Source: Planctomycetaceae bacterium (lineage in GTDB: Bacteria > Planctomycetota > Planctomycetia > Planctomycetales > Planctomycetaceae). Taken from it: a stretch of DNA of 64,000 bases. The notes under the pieces were generated by a model that did no database searches, had not been told where the DNA came from, and saw nothing but the letters and a program-made list of their open reading frames with translations. The position numbers were made by a program, and so were the translations under genes. Shown piece after piece: positions 36,748 to 49,725 of the stretch (position 1 is the first letter of the stretch; each line of letters begins with the position of its first letter). Location of the stretch: the NCBI GenBank assembly GCA_021732995.1, contig JAKFWA010000038.1:1-64000 (forward strand), in the 5' to 3' direction.

Positions 36748-38160
36748 TCAGCTCAGCAGTTCGTGCAGGACGTGGCCGTGGACGTCGGTGAGACGGAAAT
36801 CGCGGCCGGCGACTCGGTAGGTGAGGCGTTCGTGGTCGAAGCCGAGCAGGTGCAGCATCGTGGCGTGCAGGTCGTGGACGGGGACGGGTTTTTCGACGGC
36901 GCGATAGCCGAAATCGTCCGTGGCACCGTGGACGTGGCCGCCACGAACGCCGCCGCCGGCCAGCCAGCAGGTGAAGCCGTAGTGGTTGTGGTCTCGACCG
37001 TTCAACGCGGGGAGTTCAGCGGCGGGTGTGCGACCGAACTCGCCGCCCCACAGCACCAGAGTGGAATCAAACAAGCCGCGCTGCTTGAGGTCTTTCAAGA
37101 AGGCGGCGATCGGCTGGTCCCAGTCGGCGGCCAGCTTCTTGTGGTTGGCTTCCAGGCTGTCGTGATTGTCCCAAGGCTGGCCGCCGCCGCTCCAGACTTG
37201 AATGAACCTCACACCGCGTTCAATCAGCCGCCGAGTCATCAGCAGTTGCCGACCATGCGTGCCCGAGCCGTACATCTCCTGGATGTGCTGCGGCTCTTTG
37301 GTGATATCGAAGGCGTCCGTTGCTTCGGACTGCATGCGATAGGCCAGTTCGAAGGACTGAATCCGCGCTTCCAGTCGAGCATCCCCGCTGCGCTGCTGTT
37401 TGTGTTGATCGTTGAAGGCGCGCACGAGGTCCAGTTGCCGACGCTGTTCATCGAGCGGCAGCGACGCGTTGCGAATGTTCTCGATCAGTTTGCTGGCTTC
37501 TGTGTGCTGCGTGTCGAGATACGTTCCCTGATACGCACCGGGCAGGAAGGCCGACTGCCAGTTGCGAGTGGAAACAATCGGGTAGCCGCCGGGACACATC
37601 GCGATGAAGCCCGGCAGATTCTGATTCTCCGAGCCGAGGCCATACGTCACCCAAGAACCGAAGCTGGGACGCGGCAAGCGACCGTCGCCGCAGTTCATCA
37701 ACATCAGTGACGGTTCGTGATTGGGAACTTCCGCGACCATCGAACGGATGATGCACATGTCATCGATGTGCTGAGCTGTCTTCGCAAACAGATCGCTGAC
37801 CGAGGTGCCGGATTGTCCGTATCGACGGAACGCGAAGGGTGATTTCATCGCCGCGCCGGTCAGTCGCTCGGTGCGCAAGTTCGAAGCAGGCAACGGCTGG
37901 CCGTGATACTTGGTCAGCGCCGGCTTTTCATCGAACGTGTCCACTTGCGACGGACCACCGTTCATGAAGAGGTGCACAATGTGCTGCGCCTTCGCCGGGA
38001 AATGCGGCTGCTTGGGCGCCATCGCATTCGCGGACGAGTCCACCGCGGCGGCATCCTGCTGCAAAACGCCCGCCAAACCCAGTAGTCCAAACCCGCACCC
38101 TGATCGCCGCAGCAGATCGCGACGATTGAGCGGATTCACCATGTTGTTCAACACCTGCAT
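36748..38160 (-). CDS. DUF1501 Tat-exported protein
   Basis: 470 residues. The twin-arginine signal NRRDLLRRSG is followed by a hydrophobic segment, so it is exported folded. The DUF1501 core is clear: 'HIVHLFMNGGPSQVDTFDEK', then 'SWVTYGLGSENQNLPGF', 'FIQVWSGGGQPWDNHDSLE', 'LWGGEFGRTP' and 'GRDHNHYGFTCWLAGGGVRG'. The fold is alkaline-phosphatase/sulfatase-like. In planctomycetes it is usually paired with a DUF1549 cytochrome gene; that partner is not present here. Enzyme activity is not established. The start is supported by the signal. Confidence 0.93.
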   Translation of the reverse strand: MQVLNNMVNPLNRRDLLRRSGCGFGLLGLAGVLQQDAAAVDSSANAMAPKQPHFPAKAQHIVHLFMNGGPSQVDTFDEKPALTKYHGQPLPASNLRTERLTGAAMKSPFAFRRYGQSGTSVSDLFAKTAQHIDDMCIIRSMVAEVPNHEPSLMLMNCGDGRLPRPSFGSWVTYGLGSENQNLPGFIAMCPGGYPIVSTRNWQSAFLPGAYQGTYLDTQHTEASKLIENIRNASLPLDEQRRQLDLVRAFNDQHKQQRSGDARLEARIQSFELAYRMQSEATDAFDITKEPQHIQEMYGSGTHGRQLLMTRRLIERGVRFIQVWSGGGQPWDNHDSLEANHKKLAADWDQPIAAFLKDLKQRGLFDSTLVLWGGEFGRTPAAELPALNGRDHNHYGFTCWLAGGGVRGGHVHGATDDFGYRAVEKPVPVHDLHATMLHLLGFDHERLTYRVAGRDFRLTDVHGHVLHELLS

Positions 38161-38399
38161 TCGGCGCGTCCTCTGAAAGCGGGCTTCTCGCTGCTGGCGG
38201 CAATGGTTGTGGTACGGGGCACTCGTTGCTCACGCAACCGTCATCGTACTGCAGTTCGAGATTTCCGGGGCAAGTCGGCACAGCGAGGCGGCTCACGCGG
38301 TGCAGTTGCGACGGCCAGTAATTGCGAGCGAATCAGGGCTTCGGTTACGACATCAGTGGTTTGATGCTCTCGATTGGGAACTCTGCAAGAGGGTGCTCT

Positions 38400-39647
38400 A
38401 TGCGTTGCCTATGCTGGGCGTTGATGTGGTCGCTGACTTGCGCAACGGTGGCGCTGAGCGACGATGCGGGGTATCAGCGGGACGCAGTGGTCGCCGCGCC
38501 GACTCGACTGGACTGGACCTTCGTGCTGGCCAATCAGAGCGTCACCGAACCACCGAAAGAATGGCTCGGTAAATACGACTCCACTCAGCAGAAGTATGAG
38601 CGTTTCATCCCGGACCAGAAGGATGCTCCGCGCGAAGGCTGGCCGTTGATCCTGTTTATCTCGGCAGGCAACGAACCGGCTGGCTGGAAGAACGTGGAGC
38701 CGATCTGTCGACGTCACGGCATCGCGTTCGCCAGTCCGGTTGGGGCGGGTAACAACACTCCGATGCCGAAGCGTGTTCGCATCGTGCTGGACGTCCTGGA
38801 TGATCTGCGGCGGACTCAGACGATTGACCCCGACCGCACTTACATCGCAGGGTTCTCCGGCGGCGGCCGTGTGGCGTGTGCGATTGCGTTCGCGTTGCCC
38901 GAACTGTTCGGCGGCGTGATGCCGGTCTGTGCGGGTGGCGAACTGCGTGACGAGCAATGGCTCCAACACCGGGTGCGGGATCGCTTGAGTCTCGCCTTCA
39001 TCACCGGAACGAACGACTTCAATCGCGGCGAGGTCGAACGTTATCGAGTGCCCATGTTCGCAGGCATGGGTTTGCGAGCAAAGGCAACGGTTGCGCCAGG
39101 TCTGGGGCACAGCATTCCGAATGACAAAGTGCTGGAGGCTGCCTGGAAATCGCTGGAAGAGGGCACTGCCGATCGTCGCAAGCTCGCTGCGGACTATCCG
39201 GCCAGTCGTATCAATGCCGACGCCGCGCCCTCGCGAGAGGAATGGTCCCAAGCACTGCTGGCCGAAGCCTTGGCACGGACAGAGAAGCGTGAGACCCGTT
39301 TTGCCGGCCTGATGCAGTTGCAGGGCATCCGCGTACGCTGGGCAGGCTTACCCGCCGCTGAGAAAGCACTGGCCGTGCTGACCGAGTACGAACAAAAAGC
39401 AGACCGTTCGTGGGAAGAAGATGACATTGCCGAGCAACGCCGCGCGTTGATTGCACGGGCCCGGGCACTGGATGCGTATGGCTCGGGAGACTTGCCCGCG
39501 CAATACATCAAACAGCGGCCTGAAATGCTCAAAGCGGCCATCGAGTTGTGGAAGCAGGTCGTCGCAGACGGTCAGGACGAGAAAGCCGTCAACGAAGCGA
39601 AGCGACGATTGCCAGCGCTCAACAAGTTCCTGTCCGGAGCTGGATGA
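38400..39647 (+). CDS. Secreted alpha/beta-hydrolase (esterase-like)
   Basis: 415 residues from the ATG at 38400, which has AGAGGG upstream and starts a signal peptide ending near ATVALSDD. 'GWPLILFISAGNEPAGWKN' is the oxyanion-hole strand, 'YIAGFSGGGRVACAIA' contains the nucleophile Ser (G-F-S-G-G), 'FITGTNDFNRGE' can supply the Asp, and 'PGLGHSIP' the His. This resembles secreted PHB-depolymerase/feruloyl-esterase-like hydrolases. The C-terminal ~140 residues are helical and may be a separate domain. It is divergent from the DUF1501 gene. Confidence 0.8.
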   Translation: MRCLCWALMWSLTCATVALSDDAGYQRDAVVAAPTRLDWTFVLANQSVTEPPKEWLGKYDSTQQKYERFIPDQKDAPREGWPLILFISAGNEPAGWKNVEPICRRHGIAFASPVGAGNNTPMPKRVRIVLDVLDDLRRTQTIDPDRTYIAGFSGGGRVACAIAFALPELFGGVMPVCAGGELRDEQWLQHRVRDRLSLAFITGTNDFNRGEVERYRVPMFAGMGLRAKATVAPGLGHSIPNDKVLEAAWKSLEEGTADRRKLAADYPASRINADAAPSREEWSQALLAEALARTEKRETRFAGLMQLQGIRVRWAGLPAAEKALAVLTEYEQKADRSWEEDDIAEQRRALIARARALDAYGSGDLPAQYIKQRPEMLKAAIELWKQVVADGQDEKAVNEAKRRLPALNKFLSGAG

Positions 39648-39725
39648 TCCGCTGCAAAACGGTTGCGTTATCCGGGATGGCTCGACCGACCGAAGCGTTT
39701 CACCAGAGTTCTGGAATCACCGGTC

Positions 39726-41180
39726 ATGCAGGATTCAGAAACATCAGCAACTGGGAGCGATCACCAGCCTTCGGTCTGGTCATGGCTGAAGCATCCGTGG
39801 CTGCTGTTGATACTCGGCGGTGCGACAACATTGGCGTTGTGGGTAGGCATCGGAGTCTGGATCGAACATCGTCGCGCGATTGCACTGGCAGAACTCGTGG
39901 CAACACCCGGCATCGACGTAAGGCTTTTGGGAAGCGGACGTTATCCAATCTGGCTACCCGGATGGCTCGGCGCCCCGATGAATGACGATCGGTGCCCGCA
40001 AGTCATTGATAAGATCTGCGTCGGAATTCTCCAGCCAATTACTGACCATCAACTGAACCTGCTCGATCGCCAGCCGAACATCGACTCGATCAGTTTCCGC
40101 GATCTCGGTGAGGCTTCCGATCAAGCGCTGTTGCAACTCTGCGAAAGGCACCACTTCACGTCTTTGGACTTTGATCGTCCGAGACAACTCACCAGCCAGC
40201 ACTACGAGGCTTTAGCCCGCAACACAAGTCTCAGTGGATTGTGGAGGCTGAAGGGACCATTTGACCAAACCGCGATGAACGCGCTAGGGCAAATGCAGCA
40301 GCTCACAAGTCTTCGGTTGACAGGCCCGCTTTCAACGGGCAGTCGCATCAGCAGCCTCGGTCGGTTGGAGCGTCTCATATGGTACGATTCGCAACTGACC
40401 GATGAGCAGTTCTCCGGTCTCGCATTCGGGTCACACCTGGACATGCTGTGGCTTCACGACACTCAGTTGACAGCCAAATCGTGGGAGCGATTGGCCTCCA
40501 TGCAAATGAGTTTTCTCGTCTTGGAAAGTCCGCACATTGATGATCGCCTGGGCGATGAGCTGTCTCTGAATACAGACTTAAGGGCCGTGATGCTGAGAGG
40601 CGGCCAGTTCAGCGATCGGGCACTCCGCAAGCTACTGGAAAGCGGTAGCCGTGAACTGATCACTACAGAAACGCGAGATCTCTCGTTGGAAACAGCAAAG
40701 CTGATTGGAAGCAGCCCATCATTGACAAGCTTTAACGTCTACGGCGGACCTCATGTGAACGATGAGTTTCTCAAAGTGCTGATTCATGAGAAGACGTATG
40801 ACTTAAAAATCTTGAGTTCCTCGATCACTGACGCTGGCGTTGAATACCTGAAAGGGAGTCCGAATCTTACGGAGCTGGGGCTGTCGAATAGCCGTATCAC
40901 AGACCGCAGCCTGACACTGCTGCGTGCTGTTCCAAATCTGCGACGTCTCGACCTGCGTAATACTACAATTACGGATGATGGCCTGCGCCGGTGGTCTTCT
41001 CCTGGGGATGCGTTCGGAATCTGGAGTCTGCATCTGGGTGGCACGCAGGTTTCCGCGGCCGCCGTCAAGGAATTCCAGCAGCGAGAGCCATCGGCGGTCG
41101 TCTACGGAGTTGACGGAATTGAAGCAGATACCGACGAGGAACGGTGGTTCCCTCCACTCGGTCAGAGCGATCGCCCGTAA
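39726..41180 (+). CDS. Membrane-anchored leucine-rich-repeat protein
   Basis: 484 residues from the ATG at 39726; the frame is open to 39663. One membrane span (~22-45, 'WLLLILGGATTLALWVGIGV') is followed by a short linker and about 12 imperfect LRRs, well formed near the end ('DAGVEYLKGSPNLTELGLS', 'NLRRLDLRNTTITDDGLRRW'). Most of the protein would lie outside the cytoplasm. Similar LRR membrane proteins recur in planctomycetes; their ligands are unknown. It follows the esterase gene by 78 bp on the same strand and could share its transcript. Confidence 0.7.
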   Translation: MQDSETSATGSDHQPSVWSWLKHPWLLLILGGATTLALWVGIGVWIEHRRAIALAELVATPGIDVRLLGSGRYPIWLPGWLGAPMNDDRCPQVIDKICVGILQPITDHQLNLLDRQPNIDSISFRDLGEASDQALLQLCERHHFTSLDFDRPRQLTSQHYEALARNTSLSGLWRLKGPFDQTAMNALGQMQQLTSLRLTGPLSTGSRISSLGRLERLIWYDSQLTDEQFSGLAFGSHLDMLWLHDTQLTAKSWERLASMQMSFLVLESPHIDDRLGDELSLNTDLRAVMLRGGQFSDRALRKLLESGSRELITTETRDLSLETAKLIGSSPSLTSFNVYGGPHVNDEFLKVLIHEKTYDLKILSSSITDAGVEYLKGSPNLTELGLSNSRITDRSLTLLRAVPNLRRLDLRNTTITDDGLRRWSSPGDAFGIWSLHLGGTQVSAAAVKEFQQREPSAVVYGVDGIEADTDEERWFPPLGQSDRP

Positions 41181-41199
41181 GCAGCCATTGGTATCAAGC

Positions 41200-41224
41200 G
41201 GGAGGGCAGGAGCCTCGCCCTCCC
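41200..41224. repeat. Palindrome between convergent genes
   Basis: GGGAGGGC, loop AGGAGCCTC, GCCCTCCC. It shares 20 bases, GGCAGGAGCCTCGCCCTCCC, with the right arm of the larger palindrome at 51898-51963. It lies between the convergent stops of the LRR gene and the GGDEF gene, where it could terminate both. Confidence 0.6.
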
Positions 41225-41261
41225 CACTCATATACACAATTCTCTGTTGGTCGTAGCCGTA

Positions 41262-42167
41262 TTAATGCCGGTCGCAGACGCAGACGCGGTTACGGCCGGT
41301 CTCTTTGGCTTTGTAGAGTGCCTGATCGGCGGATTCGACGAGCCATTGGCGGCTCAGGTCCATCGGGTTCATGCACAGTTCATTCGACGAGATACCGAGG
41401 CTGGCGGTCACCATCACCTGCTTGCCTTTATGGCGGATCATCAGCATTTCGAGCTGCGTGCGCACACGTTCGGCGAATACGTTGGCTCCGACCAGGTCGG
41501 TCTCCCGCAGGATCACGGCGAACTCTTCGCCACCGTACCGGCAGGCGACATCCGTCGTGCGGGCGTTCTTAGCGAGCACATCACCAACGGCCTGCAGCAC
41601 TTCGTCGCCGAAGGGGTGTCCGTAGTTGTCGTTGATACTCTTGAAGCGGTCGACATCCAGCATGACCAGAGATAGCGGGCGTTCGTAGCGCGCCGCACCT
41701 GCGACTTCCTCCATAAGCCGTTGATCAAAGTTGGCTCGGTTCCACAACCCGGTAAGACCGTCGATCATGGCACGCTGAGCCAGCATATCGAGGTACCTTT
41801 TGGTGCGCAGTGCCGCACGGACTCGCGCATTGAGTTCAGCGGGGTCGAAAGGCTTGGCGATATAGTCGACCGCACCAACTTCGAAGCCCAGGACCTTCTG
41901 GTCGACGTCGGCAGCGCCCGTCAGGAAGATGACCGGAATATTGGCCGTCTCCGGCTTGAGTTTGAACTGGCGACACAGATCAAAGCCATTCGCGTCCGGC
42001 ATGCAGACGTCGAGCAGGATCAGATCAGGACTGGACTCTTCGAGTCGTTCATACGCCTCGTTCGCGTTCGTCGCGGATTCCAGCTTGATATCCAGGTGCT
42101 TCAGACGCACGCGCAGCAACTGGTGGATGTCCGGCGAATCATCAATAGCGAGGATCGTTTGCGGCAT
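41262..42167 (-). CDS. Response regulator with GGDEF diguanylate cyclase output
   Basis: 301 residues. The receiver domain occupies ~1-120, with acidic residues near D9-D10, the phospho-acceptor D53 ('LILLDVCMPD') and the conserved Lys in AKPFDP. The GGDEF domain (~130-300) has GGEEF at 212-216 and an RTTD (203-206) exactly five residues before it, matching the inhibitory I-site. It should make cyclic-di-GMP and be product-inhibited. The hybrid kinase gene lies 85 bp upstream on the same strand and is the likely phosphate donor. It is cytoplasmic. A PleD-like role is the natural reading. Confidence 0.93.
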   Translation of the reverse strand: MPQTILAIDDSPDIHQLLRVRLKHLDIKLESATNANEAYERLEESSPDLILLDVCMPDANGFDLCRQFKLKPETANIPVIFLTGAADVDQKVLGFEVGAVDYIAKPFDPAELNARVRAALRTKRYLDMLAQRAMIDGLTGLWNRANFDQRLMEEVAGAARYERPLSLVMLDVDRFKSINDNYGHPFGDEVLQAVGDVLAKNARTTDVACRYGGEEFAVILRETDLVGANVFAERVRTQLEMLMIRHKGKQVMVTASLGISSNELCMNPMDLSRQWLVESADQALYKAKETGRNRVCVCDRH

Positions 42168-42252
42168 GGTTACCTACTCCAGAAGATGGGGGTCTTGCCC
42201 GTAAGGCCCTCCAAACCGGGTTTGCACGGGGCAAACCACGGTCACGTATTAT

Positions 42253-45252
<3,000 letters not shown>

Positions 45253-45565
45253 CTTGAGCACCTGCAGAACGGGGAATCTGGTCTTGTGTCCAAAAACCCG
45301 GAAACTTGCCCAATTTCGACGGGATTCTGGCTCATCGGTGAAACATAGGCCGCGCATCGTCAGGCCCACGTGAGGGGTTCCGCCTCACGCCCCGATTCAG
45401 GGATTTCACCCCACGCGCCAGCAGAATCCCTCCGCAGTGTTACTCGACATTTGCAACGACATGGCGGTCCCGCGCAAGTCACAATCCGCAGGCGCGCTGT
45501 GACCGTCGTCTTCGTCACAAGCCGCAGTCTGGTGGCGGTGATAGCTCGAACAGTCTTGTGGGCGG
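45253..45565. other. Intergenic region upstream of the hybrid kinase
   Basis: About 310 bp between two minus-strand genes. No gene or strong repeat is evident. It should hold the promoter of the kinase and perhaps the terminator of the phosphatase gene, but neither is clear. The 150-codon ORF at 45360-45812 mostly overlaps the phosphatase gene and is not supported. Confidence 0.4.
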
Positions 45566-47215
45566 TTACCGCGCGAGAGCATCCAGCAAGGGCTGCTCCA
45601 CGTTTCCGCCCGGCGGGTTCACGCCCACCAGAATCGCAACGGTGGATGCCAGAGAAGCCGGGCTGACGGGCTGCATGGAGGCCGCGTGTTGAATACCCGC
45701 ACCCAGCGCGAGCAGTGGTACGTTGGTGTCGTAATACCACGGACTGCCGTGCGTTGTGCCCTTTTTCGTACTCGTACTCGAACCAGGAATGCAATAAGGG
45801 TTCAGAACCCACAACACCTCACCGCTGCGACGTGGATGGAACGCCAGCCGCAGTTGATCATGCAGCCGGTCTCCACTGCCCGACATTAATTCGTCGCGCG
45901 TCTTGGCCATCGCCACGTGCGGCTGCTGCAACAACCAGTTGCGAGCCAGTCGCTGGGCTCGGGCAAAACTCTCCCCGGCCAGCGCGGGATGTTCGCGCAA
46001 CAGGAACAATTGCTGATCTTCCACTTCCTGGACAATCGGCGGACTCTGTGGATCAGCTTTCAGCCTGTCGCGCAGCAACGCCTCGACTTCCTTCTTGATG
46101 CGGTCCTTGGGCAACGGTCCTCGCACGGCAGGTAACTTCTGCTTTTGAGCATACTCAGGAATCGGTGCGACGGCGTGATCGGCGCTCAGGAAGAAGGTCC
46201 ATTTGCCCGCACCCACCTCTTTATCCAGAAACCGGGCAAATTCACCGAGTTGCAAATCGGTGCGGTAGGTGATGTCCTCGACCTCGTAGCTGTTGGGGCC
46301 GTAGGCGTGGCCAACATAATCATTCGATGAGAAGTTGACACACAATAAATCCGGTATCGAATCCTTACCGAGTTCCTCGTTGGTGACGATCGCGCGCGCG
46401 GCCAGCAGAGTGAAATCGTTACCAAACGGAGTGGCCAGCACCTGATCTCCATACACTTTGGGATCTGAACCTGCCGCCGCCAGATCGTGCGGGAAGGCCG
46501 ACTTGAAACCTTTCGTCGGATTCTCCCAATCGTTCTCGTCCGGACCGTTGTTGTGATACTTCGTTTTGGGAAGGAGCAGTTCCCAGCGTTTGCCGTGATA
46601 CTCGTTGAATCTGTTTTGCGTGTTGATCTCCGCAAGATACCCAGGCAGATCTCCGCGATAATACTCAGTGGTGACCCACTTGTTATTCTCCATCCAGAAG
46701 GCGGCGTCCGCCATGTGGCCTGCCATCAGAATCGAGGCGCGATCTTTGATCGCGACGCCGAACACCTTGGACTTGCGGTTCGCCAGCTTCATCTGGTCGC
46801 CAACCGTGTTAACCAGCAGGGTGCGCGGGGACATTCCCTTCCCTGTTTCCGCGCCGACGACTTTGACGAACGAATCCGCAACGCAATAACGCATCCCCTT
46901 CAAATCACGATCGAACCAGTCGTTATCGATGATGCCATGCGTATTCGGATAGGCTCCGGTGAGCAGCACCGCGTGACCCGGAGCCGTAAACGTGAAGGCG
47001 TGCTGGTGGTGACAGTTCCCGTAGGCGGCGCCGTCTTTGAAAACCCGGCGAAACAAGCCCTCATCCGAAAAGTTGTCGGAGAATCGTACCAGGTAGTCCT
47101 GGCAGAACTGGTCGACACTGACGACCACCACAAGCTGAGGCTGTTCAGCCACCGCCGGACGCAGTCCCAACAGGCAACTGGTAATGCACACCGTCCACAC
47201 GACGAACGACTTCAT
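45566..47215 (-). CDS. PafA-like alkaline phosphatase family protein
   Basis: 549 residues with a signal peptide (cleavage near PAVAEQP). 'VVVSVDQFCQDYL' has the metal-binding Asp. 'AFTFTAPGHAVLLTG' carries the Thr nucleophile region, and 'YPNTHGIIDNDWFDRD' and 'SADHAVAPIPEY' give the remaining metal ligands. This is the layout of PafA-type phosphatases, exported enzymes that release phosphate from organic esters. The C-terminal part is longer than in typical nucleotide pyrophosphatases. It is a periplasmic or secreted enzyme, and the upstream 365-bp spacer should hold its own regulation; no Pho box is evident to me. Confidence 0.85.
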   Translation of the reverse strand: MKSFVVWTVCITSCLLGLRPAVAEQPQLVVVVSVDQFCQDYLVRFSDNFSDEGLFRRVFKDGAAYGNCHHQHAFTFTAPGHAVLLTGAYPNTHGIIDNDWFDRDLKGMRYCVADSFVKVVGAETGKGMSPRTLLVNTVGDQMKLANRKSKVFGVAIKDRASILMAGHMADAAFWMENNKWVTTEYYRGDLPGYLAEINTQNRFNEYHGKRWELLLPKTKYHNNGPDENDWENPTKGFKSAFPHDLAAAGSDPKVYGDQVLATPFGNDFTLLAARAIVTNEELGKDSIPDLLCVNFSSNDYVGHAYGPNSYEVEDITYRTDLQLGEFARFLDKEVGAGKWTFFLSADHAVAPIPEYAQKQKLPAVRGPLPKDRIKKEVEALLRDRLKADPQSPPIVQEVEDQQLFLLREHPALAGESFARAQRLARNWLLQQPHVAMAKTRDELMSGSGDRLHDQLRLAFHPRRSGEVLWVLNPYCIPGSSTSTKKGTTHGSPWYYDTNVPLLALGAGIQHAASMQPVSPASLASTVAILVGVNPPGGNVEQPLLDALAR

Positions 47216-47580
47216 AAATACTGCTCCTCACCATGAACGCAAGCTGGCAGATGAAGACTAAGTTGAATCGTCACAAGCGAGTAGTCCGCAGAACTCGGCG
47301 GGTACGATTGTCACCACACCTCGCGAGCCAGACGCCGGGAGATTGTCAGACAATCACACCGTGAGGAGGGGAGACCTTCAGACGCGTTGACTCGGACGGA
47401 TAGTTTCACCCGCAGGGGAATGCTATCCGCGTTGAGTGAAATTCTGACGAATCCTGATGTCCAAGCATCGAGCTTTCGAGACCACGGTTCTTTGACCCAC
47501 GACAACGCTCAGCACACGATTGTCCGCAGCATCAAACGAAGACTATCACCGTCGTCTGACCTAATCCCTAACCCCTCGGA
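47216..47580. other. Intergenic region upstream of the phosphatase gene
   Basis: 365 bp between the guaA stop and the phosphatase start. The only notable string is CACCGTGAGGAGGGGAGACC, which is not followed by a reading frame of useful length. I see no hairpin or promoter with confidence. Confidence 0.4.
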
Positions 47581-49182
47581 TCACTCCCACTCGATCGTGC
47601 TTGGCGGCTTGGAGCTGATGTCGTAGACGACTCGATTCACGCCGCGAACTGAGTTCGTAATTCGCGTCGAGATCTTCTGCAGCAGGTCGTGAGGCATGCG
47701 GAACCAGTCGGCGGTCATGAAGTCGTCCGTCGTGACGGCTCGCAGGGCGATCGTGCTTTCGTAGGTGCGGGCGTCGCCCATCACGCCGACAGTTTGCACC
47801 GGCAGCAGTACGGCAAAGGCCTGCTGGATCTCGCGATACAGGTTCGCGGCTCGCAGTTCTTCAATGAGGATGGCATCGCACTCGCGCAGGACCTGCAGGC
47901 GTTCTTCAGTGATTTCTCCGAGGCATCTCACGGCCAAACCCGGACCGGGGAACGGATGCCGCCAGACGAGTTGCTCGGGCAGGCCAAGTGCTTCGCCCAT
48001 GCGGCGGACTTCATCTTTGAAGAAGTCACGCAGAGGTTCAATCAGTTCAAAGCCCAGTTCGGCGGGCAGGCCGCCGACGTTGTGGTGAGCCTTGATCGTC
48101 GCCGCCGGTCCGTCGGGATTCGCACCGGATTCAATGACGTCCGGGTACAGCGTGCCTTGAGCCAGGAAGTGCGCGTCCGGAATGGACTTGGCTTCGTCCT
48201 TAAAGACATCGATGAAGAGCTTGCCGATGATCTTCCGCTTCTTCTGCGGATCTGTGACGCCGGCCAGTTCGGTGAGGAATAGCTCGCGAGCATCAGCAAC
48301 GTGCAGATCGACTTTGAAGTGGTCACCGAACTCGTAGCTGACTTCTTCGGCCTCGCCTTTTCGCAGCAGGCCGTTGTTCACGAAGATGCAAGACAGTTGT
48401 GAGCCGATCGCGCGGAAGAGCAACGCCGCGACGACCGACGAATCGACGCCGCCCGACAGGCCGCAGATCACTCGACGCTTGCCGACGCGGGCGCGAATCG
48501 AAGTGATCTCGCGTTCGATCAGCGTCTCAATGTTCCAGGTGCCCGTGCAGCCGCAGATGTTCCGCACGAAGTTCTTGAGGATCTGGCCGCCGAACTGCGT
48601 GTGAGTGACCTCAGGGTGAAACTGCAGCCCATACATCGGCAGCGTCTTGTGCTGAGCCGCCGCGTGCGGACACGTCGACGTGTGGCCGATGGAATCAAAC
48701 AGTTCGCTCAGATTGAGCACCTGATCGCCATGGCTCATCCAGACACGCTGCGACTGCGGCACATCTTTGAAGAGTGGATTGGTGGTGTCGACCTCGCAGG
48801 TCGCGAGACCAAACTCACGCTTGTCGCCAGGAGCGACAACGCCACCCAGCGCCTGAGCACACAACTGCAGTCCGTAGCAGATACCGAGTGTCGGGATGCC
48901 GAGCTTGAAGACTTCCGGATCGGGATGCGGCGAACCGGCTTCATACACGCTGGCGGGACCGCCCGACAGAATGATGCCCTTCGGCTTGAGTTCCTTGATG
49001 CGCGCGGCTGACAGATCGAATCGCACCATCTGGCAGAGTACGTTCTGTTCGCGAACGCGGCGGGCGATCAACTGAGCGGTCTGGCCGCCAAAGTCGAGAA
49101 CCAGAATGCGGTCCTGATCAGCGAACGTAACTTCGCCGCGATAGGCGGTGGATGCCGGTGAGGCAGCGGATTGAGCGGTCAT
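47581..49182 (-). CDS. guaA: GMP synthase (glutamine-hydrolysing)
   Basis: 533 residues from the ATG at 49182 (AGAGGA upstream). The N-terminal glutamine amidotransferase contains C102 in GICYGLQL and His/Glu in '[11 protein letters not shown]'. The ATP-pyrophosphatase part begins with '[17 protein letters not shown]'. The dimerisation domain ends in '[14 protein letters not shown]', which is diagnostic of GuaA. It makes GMP from XMP in the cytoplasm. A terminator-like hairpin stands 29 bp upstream of the start on the transcribed strand, suggesting attenuation. It is otherwise a single gene. Confidence 0.97.
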   Translation of the reverse strand: MTAQSAASPASTAYRGEVTFADQDRILVLDFGGQTAQLIARRVREQNVLCQMVRFDLSAARIKELKPKGIILSGGPASVYEAGSPHPDPEVFKLGIPTLGICYGLQLCAQALGGVVAPGDKREFGLATCEVDTTNPLFKDVPQSQRVWMSHGDQVLNLSELFDSIGHTSTCPHAAAQHKTLPMYGLQFHPEVTHTQFGGQILKNFVRNICGCTGTWNIETLIEREITSIRARVGKRRVICGLSGGVDSSVVAALLFRAIGSQLSCIFVNNGLLRKGEAEEVSYEFGDHFKVDLHVADARELFLTELAGVTDPQKKRKIIGKLFIDVFKDEAKSIPDAHFLAQGTLYPDVIESGANPDGPAATIKAHHNVGGLPAELGFELIEPLRDFFKDEVRRMGEALGLPEQLVWRHPFPGPGLAVRCLGEITEERLQVLRECDAILIEELRAANLYREIQQAFAVLLPVQTVGVMGDARTYESTIALRAVTTDDFMTADWFRMPHDLLQKISTRITNSVRGVNRVVYDISSKPPSTIEWE

Positions 49183-49210
49183 AACGAGTCCTCTGCGCTC
49201 TTCGCGCAGT

Positions 49211-49243
49211 ACAAAAACAAAAACGCCCAGGGTCGCTGGGCGT
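49211..49243 (-). terminator. Terminator-like hairpin in the guaA leader
   Basis: On the minus strand ACGCCCAG, loop CGACC, CTGGGCGT, then TTTTTGTTTTTGT: a classic intrinsic terminator shape. It lies 29-61 bases before the guaA ATG, and no minus-strand gene ends upstream. A second small stem (CTGCGC/GCGCAG, 49193-49209) lies between it and the ribosome-binding site. I infer an attenuator controlling guaA. Confidence 0.7.
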
Positions 49244-49337
49244 GCTTTGCATTCTAACTATTCGCGTTTCCCTGCGGAAGGATGCCCGCAAGTTCCAGGA
49301 TCATCGCATCAACCGGCGGCGATCCAGTGGGCTGCTT

Positions 49338-49546
49338 CTAGGAGTGTGTCCGAGAAGTAGGTTGCGACTCTGTCGCGACGGCGCCTGAAGAGACTAAGCC
49401 TCAAACGCAGTCAAGACTTCGGCATCCTCAGTTGGTTTCGCCCAAACAGAGGATCCATATTGAATGACAGCTGCCGTCGCGACAGAGTCGCAACCAACAG
49501 GTCGCGATTGGAATCGCAACCTACGACTACTCGGACACGCTCCTAG
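49338..49546. repeat. 209-bp MITE-like nested palindrome
   Basis: The outer arms, 49338-49354 and 49530-49546, pair over 17 bp with one mismatch (CTAGGAG.GTGTCCGAG). The inner arms, 49360-49382 and 49473-49495, pair perfectly over 23 bp (GGTTGCGACTCTGTCGCGAC start). The 90-bp centre has no ORF. This looks like a small non-autonomous element or a long RNA/DNA hairpin. It lies in the guaA/hydrolase divergent region. Confidence 0.75.
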
Positions 49547-49725
49547 AGGAGCGTGCTGTTCTCCAGCGAAGCGATGCGTACAGATCCGAGCACGGCGGAC
49601 GCGGCTTGCACGCGTTTCATCCCGCCTGCAATCGCTACAGTGCTGAAGCCGGAAAGCGAACGTCGTCAGACGACGCCTTCACGAGCCCGCGCGCCGGTTC
49701 TGCATCATCTTTTGAGGAACTGCTC

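Noticed and set aside
45360-45812. A 150-codon ORF beside the phosphatase gene
   Set aside because: More than half overlaps the phosphatase coding region in another frame, and the rest is Arg-rich and without motif.
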